From assembly GCF_003014495.1 (NCBI RefSeq), contig NZ_PYGC01000008.1:183112-247111 (forward strand): a DNA stretch of 64,000 bases, read 5' to 3'. Of this stretch, positions 17,932 through 27,411 are shown piece after piece; position 1 is the stretch's first letter; each line of letters starts with the position of its first letter. A program made the position numbers and the translations under genes. The stretch comes from Prolixibacter denitrificans. GTDB taxonomy: Bacteria; Bacteroidota; Bacteroidia; Bacteroidales; Prolixibacteraceae. Under the pieces are notes generated by a model, which was not told the DNA's origin, searched no databases, and worked only from the letters and a program-made list of their open reading frames with translations.

Positions 17932-18027
17932 AATAGAGTAACCAATCGTTCCGAAAGATTTGTGCCGAGCGGATTGTAAAACATTTCGCTGTGCCGGTTT
18001 TCTGTCGGAAAAGAAGTAATTGTCGTT

Positions 18028-18897
18028 ATGAAGATTCTTATAACAGGGGCCTCTGGTCAATTGGGAAGTGAGTTCAAGGAGTTGGATAAGGAAACGCCAC
18101 AACATCAGTTTCTATTTACTGATGTAGATGAACTGGATATTACCAATCCGGATGCTTTAGCAGAATATTTTTCCAAAGAAAATCCGGGGCTGGTGGTAAA
18201 CTGTGCGGCCTACACCGCTGTTGATAAAGCAGAGGACGAACCGGAGAAAGCGGGTCTCATTAATCGTGACGCCGTCCGGAATCTGGCCTATGCATGCCAT
18301 GCGTCCGGCTCGCGTTTTATCCATATTTCAACCGATTATGTGTTCGACGGAAAAAATTTCCGACCTTACGTAGAGAATGATCCAGTGAACCCGGTTTCGG
18401 TTTACGGACGGACGAAGATGGAAGGTGAAGGGGAACTGTTGCTGGCTGGAATCAAAGGTATTGTGATTCGGACCTCGTGGTTGTATTCATCGTTTGGGAA
18501 CAATTTCGTGAAAACGATGATCAAACTGGGCAAAGAACGTGACGAACTAAATGTGGTTTTCGATCAGATTGGAACGCCGACCTACGCTCGCGATCTCGCG
18601 AAAGCTGTTATCGCGATAGCGGATAAACTGATGAATGATCCTGCTGATTTTAAACGCGGCATTTATCATTTCTCCAACGAAGGAGTGGCCAGCTGGTACG
18701 ATTTCACGTTGGCGATTCACGAATTGCACGGAGGAATTGATTGTCAAGTCTTCCCGGTAGGTTCGGAAGAATTCCCGACCAAAGCGCCACGTCCTCATTA
18801 TTCTGTTCTGAATAAAACGAAAATAAAATCAACCTTCGGCCTGTCAATTCCCCATTGGCGGGAGAGCCTGAAGGAGTGTATAACAAAACTTAAATAA
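18028..18897 (+). CDS. rfbD: dTDP-4-dehydrorhamnose reductase
   Basis: NAD(P)H-dependent reductase for the last step to dTDP-L-rhamnose. The N-terminal MKILITGASGQLGSEF is the Rossmann loop, NCAAYTAVDKAE follows, and the catalytic YxxxK is YGRTKMEGE. The segment ISTDYVFDG is characteristic of RfbD. 289 residues. The gene for step two, rfbB, is not in this operon. The phosphohexomutase gene begins 7 bp after the stop. Confidence 0.96.
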   Translation: MKILITGASGQLGSEFKELDKETPQHQFLFTDVDELDITNPDALAEYFSKENPGLVVNCAAYTAVDKAEDEPEKAGLINRDAVRNLAYACHASGSRFIHISTDYVFDGKNFRPYVENDPVNPVSVYGRTKMEGEGELLLAGIKGIVIRTSWLYSSFGNNFVKTMIKLGKERDELNVVFDQIGTPTYARDLAKAVIAIADKLMNDPADFKRGIYHFSNEGVASWYDFTLAIHELHGGIDCQVFPVGSEEFPTKAPRPHYSVLNKTKIKSTFGLSIPHWRESLKECITKLK

Positions 18898-18904
18898 TAT
18901 CCGG

Positions 18905-20650
18905 ATGAAGCAAAATGACGTTCTGGAGATGGTCAAAGCCAAAGCAAATGAATGGCTGACCGGGAATTACGACGAAGAGACCAAAGCGGAAATAAAGCGC
19001 TTGCTCGAAAATGACGATACCACCGAGTTAATCGATGCTTTTTACAAAGACCTTGAGTTTGGTACCGGCGGATTGCGCGGTGTCATGGGAGCGGGTTCGA
19101 ACCGAATGAACATTTATACGGTGGGAGCTGCCACTCAGGGATTGAGTAATTACCTGAAAATCGCTTTCGCGGATTTGGAGCAAATCAAGGTGGCGATTGG
19201 GCACGATTGCCGCAACAACAGTCGTTTGTTTGCTGAAACAGCGGCGAAGATTTTCTCGGCGAACGGTTTCAAAGTCTATCTCTTCGAAGATTTGCGTCCG
19301 ACTCCGGAACTTTCATATGCCATTCGTGAACTGGGTTGCCAGAGCGGAATTATCCTGACCGCTTCACACAACCCGAAAGAATATAACGGCTACAAGGCTT
19401 ACTGGAACGATGGTTCGCAGGTTGTTGCTCCGCACGACGTGAACATTATCCGCGAAGTGGAGAAAGTGAAAGTCGACGATATTCGTTTTGACGGAAGCGA
19501 AGAGAACATTACCATCATGGGCGCTGATATCGATGAGAAATTCCTCAGTAAAGTGGTGACTGTTTCGCTTTCGCCGGATGCAGTGGAAAGGCAGAAAGAT
19601 CTGAAGATTGTTTATACGCCCATTCACGGAACCGGTGTGAAACTGGTACCCATGGCACTTAATCGCATGGGCTTTACCAACGTTATTCACATTCCGGAAC
19701 AGGATGTGGTGAGCGGTGATTTTCCAACGGTGGTTTCTCCGAACCCGGAAGAGCCGGCTGCCATGAAACTGGCGATGGAGAAAGCGGCTGAAGTGGACGC
19801 CGACATCGTGATGGCTACCGACCCGGATGCTGACCGCATTGGTGTGGCCGTGAAAAACGATAAAGGCGAGTTCTTCATCGTGAACGGTAACCAAACCGTG
19901 TTACTTTTCCTCTATTACATCATCACCAAGCGGAAAGAATCGGGAGACCTTGTCGGGAATGAGTTCGTGGTGAAAACCATTGTGACTTCTGAATTGGTCG
20001 CCGAAATCGCCCGTCGTAATGATGTGGAATATTACGATTGCTACACTGGTTTCAAATACATTGCCGACGTCATTCGTGAAAACGAAGGCGTGAAGAAATA
20101 CATCGGCGGTGGAGAAGAAAGTTTCGGTTTCCTCCCGGCCGACTTCGTTCGTGATAAAGATGCGGTTTCGTCTTGTGCGCTGATGGCTGAGGTTGCTGCC
20201 TGGGCAAAAGACAACGGCAAATCGCTGTACGAACTATTGCAGGACATTTACCTGGAATACGGTTTCTCGAAAGAGCGCATGAAATATGTGGTACGGAAAG
20301 GAAAAGCAGGTGCAGAGGAGATTCAGCAAATGATGGTCAACTTCCGTGAAAATCCGCCGAAGGAACTGGCCGGTTCCAAAGTGGCTGTTGTGAAAGATTA
20401 CAGTACCCTGAAGGTGAAAAACCTGCTGGATGGTTCAGAAACTGATATCGACCAGAAAGAGACCTCGAACGTGCTGCAGTTCTTCACCGAAGATGGTTCG
20501 AAAGTTTCGGTTCGTCCATCTGGTACAGAGCCGAAGATTAAATTCTACATCGAAGTAAAAGGTGAACTAAAGTCGCGCGAGCAATTCGATCAATTGGATG
20601 CCGAAGCGAATGAAAAAGTCGATAAAGTGATGGCCGATATGGGCTTGTAA
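18905..20650 (+). CDS. Phospho-sugar mutase (phosphoglucomutase/phosphomannomutase)
   Basis: 581-residue alpha-D-phosphohexomutase interconverting hexose 1- and 6-phosphates, which would supply glucose-1-phosphate for rfbA. All four domains show their motifs: the phosphoserine loop TASHNPKEYNG near residue 151, the Mg loop DPDADRIG near 304, the sugar loop GGGEESFGF near 400 and the phosphate loop RPSGTEPKIKFY near 540. The long form with FGTGGLRGVMGAGSNRMN near the start resembles the phosphoglucomutase-2 subfamily. It is 7 bp from rfbD. Confidence 0.93.
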   Translation: MKQNDVLEMVKAKANEWLTGNYDEETKAEIKRLLENDDTTELIDAFYKDLEFGTGGLRGVMGAGSNRMNIYTVGAATQGLSNYLKIAFADLEQIKVAIGHDCRNNSRLFAETAAKIFSANGFKVYLFEDLRPTPELSYAIRELGCQSGIILTASHNPKEYNGYKAYWNDGSQVVAPHDVNIIREVEKVKVDDIRFDGSEENITIMGADIDEKFLSKVVTVSLSPDAVERQKDLKIVYTPIHGTGVKLVPMALNRMGFTNVIHIPEQDVVSGDFPTVVSPNPEEPAAMKLAMEKAAEVDADIVMATDPDADRIGVAVKNDKGEFFIVNGNQTVLLFLYYIITKRKESGDLVGNEFVVKTIVTSELVAEIARRNDVEYYDCYTGFKYIADVIRENEGVKKYIGGGEESFGFLPADFVRDKDAVSSCALMAEVAAWAKDNGKSLYELLQDIYLEYGFSKERMKYVVRKGKAGAEEIQQMMVNFRENPPKELAGSKVAVVKDYSTLKVKNLLDGSETDIDQKETSNVLQFFTEDGSKVSVRPSGTEPKIKFYIEVKGELKSREQFDQLDAEANEKVDKVMADMGL

Positions 20651-20673
20651 TCATTGAATCGAATAGAAAAATA

Positions 20674-20705
20674 AAAACGGCCTTCCAATGACGGGAGGCC
20701 GTTTT
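20674..20705. terminator. Bidirectional terminator between convergent genes
   Basis: Perfect 10-bp arms AAAACGGCCT (20674-20683) and AGGCCGTTTT (20696-20705). It serves the mutase gene on the plus strand and the membrane protein gene on the minus strand. Confidence 0.85.
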
Positions 20706-20723
20706 CTTATGGGTAAAATGAAT

Positions 20724-23003
20724 TTACTCTTTTATCCACACCCGTTCGGAGCGCATCAGCAACATCGCCAGGAAATAGGCAAAAGCGCCGGTAACCAAAG
20801 CAACCCGGTAGCCATAATTAAAGGCTACCAGCATGATCGCCGTAGATCCCAGTACCGATGCAGCGCCGTTGACTGCAAATCCCCAGTCAACCAACGAACC
20901 CACGCGCAGCGTTCCTTTCGGGAAAGGCATTCCCATGAAAAAGCCGAGTGGCAGTATCAACACCATTGTGACTAATATTCTACCTGAAATGGGAAGAAGG
21001 ACCAGTTTCTCAGTCAGGAATCCGAATAACAGGACGTCTAATACAATCCAGGCAATAATTCCCAGAAATGGGGTGGTTGACGCGAATCGTGATGAGAAGA
21101 AACTGCCGATTCCCGATGCCAGCAATAACGAGAAAAGGATGGTCATAAAGGCGTAAGAGCTGGAACCGATGAACAATGTGTATTTCTGGATTAGAATCAC
21201 TTCGACCGTCATAAACGCTATTCCGATAAGGAAAAAATAAAGCCAACCGCGTACATTCAGTTTTTCGCCCTTTTTCAGGAATGGAATCAGGTTAATTGGG
21301 ATAATCAGCAAGCCGATGACCAACAGGATGATGGTAATGAGTAGCTTCGCCAGTGGAAATCCTTTGAACTCCCAGGGTTGGACAGTTTCCAATTCCGAGA
21401 CATGGAAATTCTTCCACATGCCCATCTGCGCCGCAAACGGACGGTTATCCGTTGATGGCGACAGGTCGGTGGCGCTGTTTTCCTGGGCGGTTCTCCAGCC
21501 GTTTTCCACAATTTGGTTAATGAGATTGTTTTTGATAGAATCGGGACTCGGATAAACAATCCGGAACTGCGGATAATTCTCGGAGGAGAGATCATACAGC
21601 GCATTTTCCCATGTGGCTTTCTCCATCGGTTGTTTACTCATCAGCATCACCATTCTGCCCCTTCCGGGAAAATCATAAACCGCCAGGTGTCTGGCCGGAT
21701 TGGGAACATTCAACTTTTTCATGGCGTCGATGGCGTCATTCACCAAACGCGGAATATAAAATTGATGGTCGAGTAGCATGATGCCGCTGTCGCTCATGGC
21801 GCGGTAGTAATCTTCGAACGCTTCGCGGGTGAACAGGTAATTCTCGGCCAGGGCAAACGAACCGGAAGCCAGTGCGGCAAAGGTATTGGTGCTTCCTGAA
21901 TAGATAATATCGAACTTATTCCGGAATTGTCTCACATATGCGCGCCCGTCTTCAGTGACCACTTTAACCCGTTTGTTGTGGTACATATTTCCCGTAAAAT
22001 CTTTCAGAAAACCATCGGTCATCATGTAGTTCAGGTAAGGAACTACTTCAACGGCGTGAATTTCTGTCGCACCTTCGTACAGCGCATTTAATACATCAGC
22101 GCCGCCGCCGGCACCCAGCGATAGGAACGTGCACGAGTCGGTTCTGCCAATCAGGTATTTCAGCGGATAACCCGACACCCGTTTCAGCGAATCCGGCTTG
22201 TCGAGGTCGCCATCGAACTGAAAGGTTGGAGCATGCGCTGCATTATCGATGATACAATAATAAAAATCGTCACCAGCCTTTGCTACTTTGATGTTCGCCA
22301 TGGCATCCCATTGCGAGAAAATGACCGGGAAACGCTCTTTTCGTTCCTTGTGAATCAAGGTTTCTGCTTGCGGGAGAAGAAAGAGAACAATCAGCGAGAG
22401 TACGGCCGGAACGGTTCGCCACCATTTGGGAGCTTGTATGAGTGCGGCCAATAAAACCGGAAGACATATCAGCAGTGTTGTTCTTTGTGTTTGGATGGTA
22501 TTCATCAGCACAACTGCGATAACCACTCCGAGACCGGCACCGATCAGATCGGCCATGTACAGCGTTGATATTTTCTTGTTTTCAAGTTTGAAGAGTAGCG
22601 TTAACGCCATTCCTCCCCAGAAAAATGAAGAACTGAGAATGACGATGGTCAGAATAAATTTGAGCAGCATCCAACCACTTGAAAACAGGTGGGTGAAATT
22701 TAAATCGAGGCGCAAAACCAGTGCGGGGCCAATCAATGCGAGTATTCCCGAAAGGGTAAGATAAAGCCAGATAAGCGAAGAATTGTTTAATTTCCGGAAA
22801 AACCGAATGCTTAAACCACCGAGTCCCAGGCCGAGGATGGCCAGCGAGAGAATAAGAAAAGCGAACGTGTAAAAGAATTCGGCGGAGAAGATGCGTGTCC
22901 ATAAAATCTCCAGTGCAATAAATGTTACCGACATGAGCAAAATACTCAGCCCGTGTTTCCAAATACCGGATGGGTGGGACGGTGAAGATTGATCTGTATG
23001 CAT
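20724..23003 (-). CDS. Polytopic membrane protein with a spermidine-synthase-like domain
   Basis: 759 residues. The first ~215 carry about six or seven hydrophobic helices, the middle a Rossmann methyltransferase-like domain of the spermidine synthase superfamily (FLSLGAGGGADVLNALYEGA, then EIHAVEVVPYLN and VVTEDGRAYVR), and the last ~230 further helices. It is a Bacteroidota/Proteobacteria type often named fused spermidine synthase, but real polyamine activity is unproven. The classical aspartate of aminopropyltransferases is not evident. ATG 23003 is preferred to the TTG six bases upstream. Confidence 0.75.
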   Translation of the reverse strand: MHTDQSSPSHPSGIWKHGLSILLMSVTFIALEILWTRIFSAEFFYTFAFLILSLAILGLGLGGLSIRFFRKLNNSSLIWLYLTLSGILALIGPALVLRLDLNFTHLFSSGWMLLKFILTIVILSSSFFWGGMALTLLFKLENKKISTLYMADLIGAGLGVVIAVVLMNTIQTQRTTLLICLPVLLAALIQAPKWWRTVPAVLSLIVLFLLPQAETLIHKERKERFPVIFSQWDAMANIKVAKAGDDFYYCIIDNAAHAPTFQFDGDLDKPDSLKRVSGYPLKYLIGRTDSCTFLSLGAGGGADVLNALYEGATEIHAVEVVPYLNYMMTDGFLKDFTGNMYHNKRVKVVTEDGRAYVRQFRNKFDIIYSGSTNTFAALASGSFALAENYLFTREAFEDYYRAMSDSGIMLLDHQFYIPRLVNDAIDAMKKLNVPNPARHLAVYDFPGRGRMVMLMSKQPMEKATWENALYDLSSENYPQFRIVYPSPDSIKNNLINQIVENGWRTAQENSATDLSPSTDNRPFAAQMGMWKNFHVSELETVQPWEFKGFPLAKLLITIILLVIGLLIIPINLIPFLKKGEKLNVRGWLYFFLIGIAFMTVEVILIQKYTLFIGSSSYAFMTILFSLLLASGIGSFFSSRFASTTPFLGIIAWIVLDVLLFGFLTEKLVLLPISGRILVTMVLILPLGFFMGMPFPKGTLRVGSLVDWGFAVNGAASVLGSTAIMLVAFNYGYRVALVTGAFAYFLAMLLMRSERVWIKE

Positions 23004-23265
23004 GTTCAAAGGTTTGTGGGTTTGATAGTTGATTGATTCTTTGGTTATTTAATAGTATCCTGAAAAAGGATTTCATTACATGCCGGAGCGAAAAAGTATA
23101 CATGTCGAGGTACTTATTTAGAAAGCTAGTTAGCAATCGATTTGCGCGATATTTTTTTACTTTTACGTTAAACAAATTTTATTTTCAAGCGCAGGAACCT
23201 AATCAAAATGCATCTTTCCTTATGGTGGAGAGAGCAAACTCGTTAATAAACTAAATAATCAACTC

Positions 23266-24021
23266 ATGAAAACAACTAACCTGATAGCGCTGACTGTGGG
23301 CATGTTCTGTGTGTCGCAGGTAATGGCCCAGGAGCCGATGAAAATGAAACCGGAAATGACTGAATTCTGGGACCCGGAGGTAACCGTGGTGACTCCGGGA
23401 GACGAACCTTCCGATGCTCCTTGCGACGCTACTGTTTTGTTTGACGGAACGCCCGGTAGTTTGGCCGCCAATTGGGTGGGACAAGATGGTAATGCCCCGA
23501 AATGGAACGTGGCTGACGGTTGTGTAACCGTCGTTCGCGGAACCGGTGTGATTCAAACCAAGGAGAAATTTGGCGACGTTCAATTGCATATCGAATGGCG
23601 CACACCAGCCGAAGTCGTTGGTAAAAGCCAGGGCCGTGGAAATTCGGGTATCTTTCTGCAGGAGCGTTATGAACTCCAGGTGCTCGATAATTATAACAAT
23701 CGAACCTATCGCAACGGACAGGCGGGTTCTATTTACAAACAATATGCGCCGTTGGTGAACGTTTGCAAGAAGCCGGGCGAGTGGCAAACTTATGATATCA
23801 TTTACACGGCTCCGCGCTTTAAAGAAGACGGAACATTATTCACTCCGGCACGTTTTACCGTTTTGCAAAACGGCGTGTTGGTGCAGAACAATGTTCAGTT
23901 GCTGGGTCCGACCGAATACATTGGTATTCCGCAATACAAAGCGCACGGAAATGGTTCGGTAATTTTACAAGACCATGGCAACCCGGTGAGCTACCGGAAT
24001 ATCTGGATAAGAAAATTATAA
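23266..24021 (+). CDS. Exported DUF1080 (3-keto-disaccharide hydrolase-type) protein
   Basis: 251 residues with a signal peptide ending at VMAQE. The mature part is a concanavalin-like DUF1080 jelly roll: ATVLFDGTPGSLAANWVGQD at the start, then FGDVQLHIEWRTP, GNSGIFLQERYELQVLDN, and the closing ILQDHGNPVSYRNIWIRKL. Family members bind or cleave glycans and are sometimes 3-keto-disaccharide hydrolases. It would act in the periplasm or at the cell surface. It is 35 bp before the DUF5362 gene. Confidence 0.85.
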   Translation: MKTTNLIALTVGMFCVSQVMAQEPMKMKPEMTEFWDPEVTVVTPGDEPSDAPCDATVLFDGTPGSLAANWVGQDGNAPKWNVADGCVTVVRGTGVIQTKEKFGDVQLHIEWRTPAEVVGKSQGRGNSGIFLQERYELQVLDNYNNRTYRNGQAGSIYKQYAPLVNVCKKPGEWQTYDIIYTAPRFKEDGTLFTPARFTVLQNGVLVQNNVQLLGPTEYIGIPQYKAHGNGSVILQDHGNPVSYRNIWIRKL

Positions 24022-24056
24022 ACATCAATATTGTTTAACCTCAATTAATTAGTTCT

Positions 24057-24512
24057 ATGGAATTGATAGAAAACAAGGGCATTACTTTGTCAGAGGATGC
24101 TCTTCGTCAGATTAGCCAGACGGCAAAATGGGCACAGTTCCTGGCTATCATTGGCTTTGTTGTTACGGCGCTGATTGTCGTAGCCGGATTGTTTATGGGC
24201 TCGTTTATGTCCGTTTTCAGAGAGATGGGAGGAGGAACGGCACCCATGCCGCGCATTCCTTATATGGCGGTTTCGGTGATATACGTTATCATGGGAGGAA
24301 TTTATTTTATTCCCAGCTGGTTCCTGTATAAGTTTTCGACGGAAACCCGCAAAGCGTTGATCGGAAACGATGAGGAAATCCTGACGCAGGCGTTTGCGAA
24401 TCTTCGCCGGACTTTCAAATTTATGGGTATCATGACCATCGTAATTATTGGCCTGTATGTGTTGGTCATTATTGCGGTGACGATTGGCGCTGCTGCAGGA
24501 GCTGCTTTTTAA
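24057..24512 (+). CDS. DUF5362 family small membrane protein
   Basis: 151 residues with three strong hydrophobic helices (about 28-52, 74-93 and 124-150) and the family-like N-terminal segment LSEDALRQISQTAKWAQFLA. A cytoplasmic loop KFSTETRKALIGNDEEILTQ lies between helices two and three. Known only as a Bacteroidota membrane family of unknown function. It is 35 bp from the DUF1080 gene and ends at a strong terminator. Confidence 0.75.
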   Translation: MELIENKGITLSEDALRQISQTAKWAQFLAIIGFVVTALIVVAGLFMGSFMSVFREMGGGTAPMPRIPYMAVSVIYVIMGGIYFIPSWFLYKFSTETRKALIGNDEEILTQAFANLRRTFKFMGIMTIVIIGLYVLVIIAVTIGAAAGAAF

Positions 24513-24542
24513 TTAAGTTATTTTACATAGATTCTTTAGGAA

Positions 24543-24576
24543 GGGTCTTTCGGTTGTTGCCGAAGGACCCTTTTTT
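24543..24576 (+). terminator. Terminator after the DUF5362 gene
   Basis: Arms GGGTCTTTCGG (24543-24553) and CCGAAGGACCC (24560-24570) pair with one G-U, followed by six T. Confidence 0.9.
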
Positions 24577-24690
24577 CTTTTTGTTCACTTTCGTGAAGAC
24601 GTGAAAATGGCCGGTATTAAAGCTGAAGTAATTTCAAAATGGCAGACCGTGTGAAGAAATTGCAAAGATTTTTTCGGGTGCACCCCCTCT

Positions 24691-24722
24691 TTTTCAGCAT
24701 CAGTAAAATATCCATATCTTTG
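24691..24722 (+). promoter_or_regulatory. Probable guaA promoter
   Basis: TTTT (24691-24694), 20-bp spacer, TATCTTTG (24715-24722). The -7 box matches TAnnTTTG exactly. The transcript would start near 24729, about 27 nt before guaA, leaving no room for a purine riboswitch. Confidence 0.5.
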
Positions 24723-24755
24723 CGGCAAAATTCACAACCCTCTTAATTCCACACC

Positions 24756-26285
24756 ATGCAGGAGAAAATTTTGATTCTCGACTTTGGTTCCCAGTACACT
24801 CAGCTGATCGGGCGGCGTGTTCGCGAACTGAACGTCTATTGTGAAATTCATCCCTTCAACCATTTTCCGGAAATCGATGAGTCAGTGAAAGGTGTCATCC
24901 TTTCGGGAAGCCCGTTCTCGGTTCGCGATGAACAGGCGCCGCGCATCGATTTGGAGGAGATAAAAGGAAAGATGCCGCTTTTAGGCGTTTGCTACGGCGC
25001 GCAGTACATGGCGCATTTCTTTGGCGGCGAAGTCGCTCCTTCAGACAGTCGTGAGTATGGCCGGGCCAACCTGAAATACATAGACCAGAGCAACGACCTG
25101 TTTAAAGGTATCAACCTGGATACGCAGGTTTGGATGTCACATGGCGATACCATCGTTCGGATGCCGGAGAATTACCAGGTGATTGCCTCCACTTCGGATG
25201 TGGAGAATGCTGCTTACAAAATTGAAGGCGAAACAACGTACGCGATTCAGTTTCACCCGGAAGTGTATCACACCACCGAAGGCCGCGAATTGCTGAAAAA
25301 CTACGTGGTTGACATCTGTGGTTGCAAACAGGACTGGACACCTGCATCGTTCATCGAAACGACCGTGAAGGAGTTACGCGACCAGCTTGGTAACGACAAA
25401 GTGGTGCTCGGTTTGTCGGGCGGTGTCGATTCGAGTGTGGCCGGTGTGCTCCTGCACAAAGCCATCGGGAAGAACCTGACCTGCATTTTCGTGGATAACG
25501 GGTTGTTACGAAAGAATGAATTTGAAGATGTGCTGGAATCCTACAAGGACATGGGATTGAATGTGATTGGTGTGGATGCGAAGGAGAAATTCTGGAACGA
25601 CCTGAAGGGCGTGACCGATCCGGAGCAGAAGCGCAAAATCATTGGCCGCGATTTCATCGAAGTGTTCGATGTGGAAGCACACAAAATACAGGATGTGAAG
25701 TGGCTGGCTCAGGGTACCATTTATCCCGATGTCATCGAATCGGTTTCGGTGAATGGCCCTTCAGCTACCATCAAGTCACACCACAACGTTGGCGGATTGC
25801 CTGAGAAGATGCACCTGAAGGTGGTGGAGCCGCTGAAGCTGCTTTTCAAAGATGAGGTACGGCGTGTGGGAAAGGCGCTCGATATTAAAGCTTCGTTGCT
25901 GGGACGTCATCCGTTCCCGGGACCGGGTTTGGGTATCCGTATTCTTAGCGATATTACTCCTGAGAAAGTGCGCATCCTTCAGGAAGCTGATGCGATTTTT
26001 ATCAATACCATGAAAGAGTGGGGGCTTTACGACGATGTATGGCAGGCAGGTGTGATGCTGCTGCCGGTACAGTCTGTAGGCGTAATGGGCGATGAACGGA
26101 CGTACGAAAACGTGGTGGCGCTCCGGGCAGTTGCCTCTACAGACGGTATGACGGCCGACTGGGTTCATCTTCCGTACGATTTCCTGGCCAAAGTTTCCAA
26201 CGATATCATTAACAAAGTGCGTGGCATTAACCGCGTGGTGTACGACATCAGTTCCAAACCGCCGGCCACCATCGAATGGGAATAA
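24756..26285 (+). CDS. guaA: GMP synthase (glutamine-hydrolysing)
   Basis: Amidates XMP to GMP with glutamine and ATP, the last step of guanine nucleotide synthesis. The glutaminase half has the triad Cys79 (GVCYGAQ), His168 and Glu170 (FHPE). The ATP-pyrophosphatase half starts with the PP-loop SGGVDSS at 221-227. The C-terminal dimer domain ends in [17 protein letters not shown], as in nearly all GuaA. Full length at 509 residues. Single gene with its own promoter and terminator. Confidence 0.98.
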   Translation: MQEKILILDFGSQYTQLIGRRVRELNVYCEIHPFNHFPEIDESVKGVILSGSPFSVRDEQAPRIDLEEIKGKMPLLGVCYGAQYMAHFFGGEVAPSDSREYGRANLKYIDQSNDLFKGINLDTQVWMSHGDTIVRMPENYQVIASTSDVENAAYKIEGETTYAIQFHPEVYHTTEGRELLKNYVVDICGCKQDWTPASFIETTVKELRDQLGNDKVVLGLSGGVDSSVAGVLLHKAIGKNLTCIFVDNGLLRKNEFEDVLESYKDMGLNVIGVDAKEKFWNDLKGVTDPEQKRKIIGRDFIEVFDVEAHKIQDVKWLAQGTIYPDVIESVSVNGPSATIKSHHNVGGLPEKMHLKVVEPLKLLFKDEVRRVGKALDIKASLLGRHPFPGPGLGIRILSDITPEKVRILQEADAIFINTMKEWGLYDDVWQAGVMLLPVQSVGVMGDERTYENVVALRAVASTDGMTADWVHLPYDFLAKVSNDIINKVRGINRVVYDISSKPPATIEWE

Positions 26286-26308
26286 TCACCTTGAAAATAT
26301 ATTGTCAG

Positions 26309-26338
26309 CGGGCTGTCCACTTCGGATGGCCCGTTTTT
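26309..26338 (+). terminator. Terminator of guaA
   Basis: Arms CGGGCTGTCC (26309-26318) and GGATGGCCCG (26324-26333) pair with two G-U wobbles, followed by TTTTT. A close copy lies at 27077. Confidence 0.85.
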
Positions 26339-26536
26339 GTTTTCTATTTTTCATAATAATTTCCATTCACCACACAGAATCGACCGTTCACATACCAGAT
26401 CCGTACGTTCATCAAAAAATGCTGAAAATGAAGGGGGTAGATATTTGTTGTGTAGTTTTATAGAAGCATAATTATTTTAACTTGCATTATGTTCCACATA
26501 ACGCATCAATACCCAAATCCAAAAAATATCTACATT

Positions 26537-27046
26537 ATGAAGAAATTGTTGCCTCTCTTTTTCATCCTATCTGCTTTTATGAGCTGTTCAAGAGACAATG
26601 TACCCCAATCGGGGACCCACATTGGAGCAGTAGCGGAAATAAGTTTCCTCAATCAAAACCATGAAGATTTACTCGATACGTTGACGCCCGGCTCCTTTGC
26701 GTTTGATGATATGAGACTTTATTATCTGAAGCATGATAAGAAAGTTGAAGTTTATGATCCGCATATGGATGCTCCGCGGGATCTCAGGCTTATCAAGGCG
26801 ACACCTAAGCGTTTATGGATTGGCTTCTCTACGGATACGGTGGAAGGCGTAATTGGTGAAAAAGATGGTAATAAGATTGGAGTGTCTATTGCTTATTTAC
26901 AATTAAGCGATGCTGTTACTGATACCATCAAAACCGAGTGGGAAAGCCAGTCAGGTAATTTTTGTATCACCAAAGTGTGGTACAACGGAGAACTTCTTGG
27001 TCAGCCTGGCAGTACACCTTTCAAGGTGATCAAAAATCAGGAATAG
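26537..27046 (+). CDS. Putative lipoprotein of unknown function
   Basis: 169 residues. The N-terminus MKKLLPLFFILSAFMSCS has a lipobox (FMSC, Cys17), so it should be a lipid-anchored envelope protein. The ATG at 26537 is chosen because it starts this signal; an in-frame ATG 48 bp upstream would bury it. The mature part is mostly beta-type with no motif I recognise. It stands alone between two nearly identical terminators. A low-complexity-free, ordinary coding bias supports it as a gene. Confidence 0.65.
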   Translation: MKKLLPLFFILSAFMSCSRDNVPQSGTHIGAVAEISFLNQNHEDLLDTLTPGSFAFDDMRLYYLKHDKKVEVYDPHMDAPRDLRLIKATPKRLWIGFSTDTVEGVIGEKDGNKIGVSIAYLQLSDAVTDTIKTEWESQSGNFCITKVWYNGELLGQPGSTPFKVIKNQE

Positions 27047-27076
27047 TAGCATTGCATTTGTTCAATTAATATTCAG

Positions 27077-27108
27077 CGGGCTGTCTGATTCGGATGGCCC
27101 GTGTTTTT
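27077..27108 (+). terminator. Terminator after the lipoprotein gene
   Basis: Stem starting CGGGC at 27077 and ending GCCCG at 27101, then TGTTTTT. It shares the stretch CAGCGGGCTGTC and TTCGGATGGCCCGT with the guaA terminator. Confidence 0.75.
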
Positions 27109-27129
27109 ATAAACCTAAAACGAGGCTAT

Positions 27130-27162
27130 AAGGATGTCATCCCTTCGAGGGATGACATCCTT
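27130..27162. repeat. Perfect 15-bp inverted repeat (hairpin)
   Basis: Arms 27130-27144 (AAGGATGTCATCCCT) and 27148-27162, fully complementary with a 3-base loop TCG. No T run follows, so it is not an ordinary terminator. It looks like a REP-type palindrome. Confidence 0.8.
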
Positions 27163-27199
27163 AAATCAACATCGGCATTTCAGACAAACTTCAGTAGAT

Positions 27200-27310
27200 T
27201 TGGCTAAAGCCGGAAAATATCTGAACTCATCAACCTCCGGCTAAAGCCGAAGGCAACTGAAACCATGAAGATGAATTGCCCATGGCTTCAACCCTGGGAT
27301 GCGTTGATGC
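27200..27310. repeat. REP-like palindromic segment
   Basis: CCTCCGGC and GCCGAAGG (27234-27253) form a short hairpin with a TAAA loop; a related TGGCTAAAGCCGG lies just upstream at 27201 and a second GC-rich hairpin (CCCA...TGGG) follows at 27278-27298. The same core, CCTTCGGC-N3-GCCGGAGG, recurs at 63902-63920. With the hairpin at 27130 this fills the 365-bp gap between the lipoprotein gene and the DUF5686 gene. Confidence 0.5.
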
Positions 27311-27411
27311 GGCACCCCCCCGCGGTCGCGCGATTGTTTGGATTGAAAAATGAATGTTGTTTCGACCGCAAGTATGTGAACATCTTTAATCCGCAATCCT
27401 CAATTTTCAAT

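Noticed and set aside
24577..24755. Purine riboswitch before guaA
   Set aside because: A good promoter at 24691-24722 leaves a leader of only ~27 nt, too short for a purine riboswitch.
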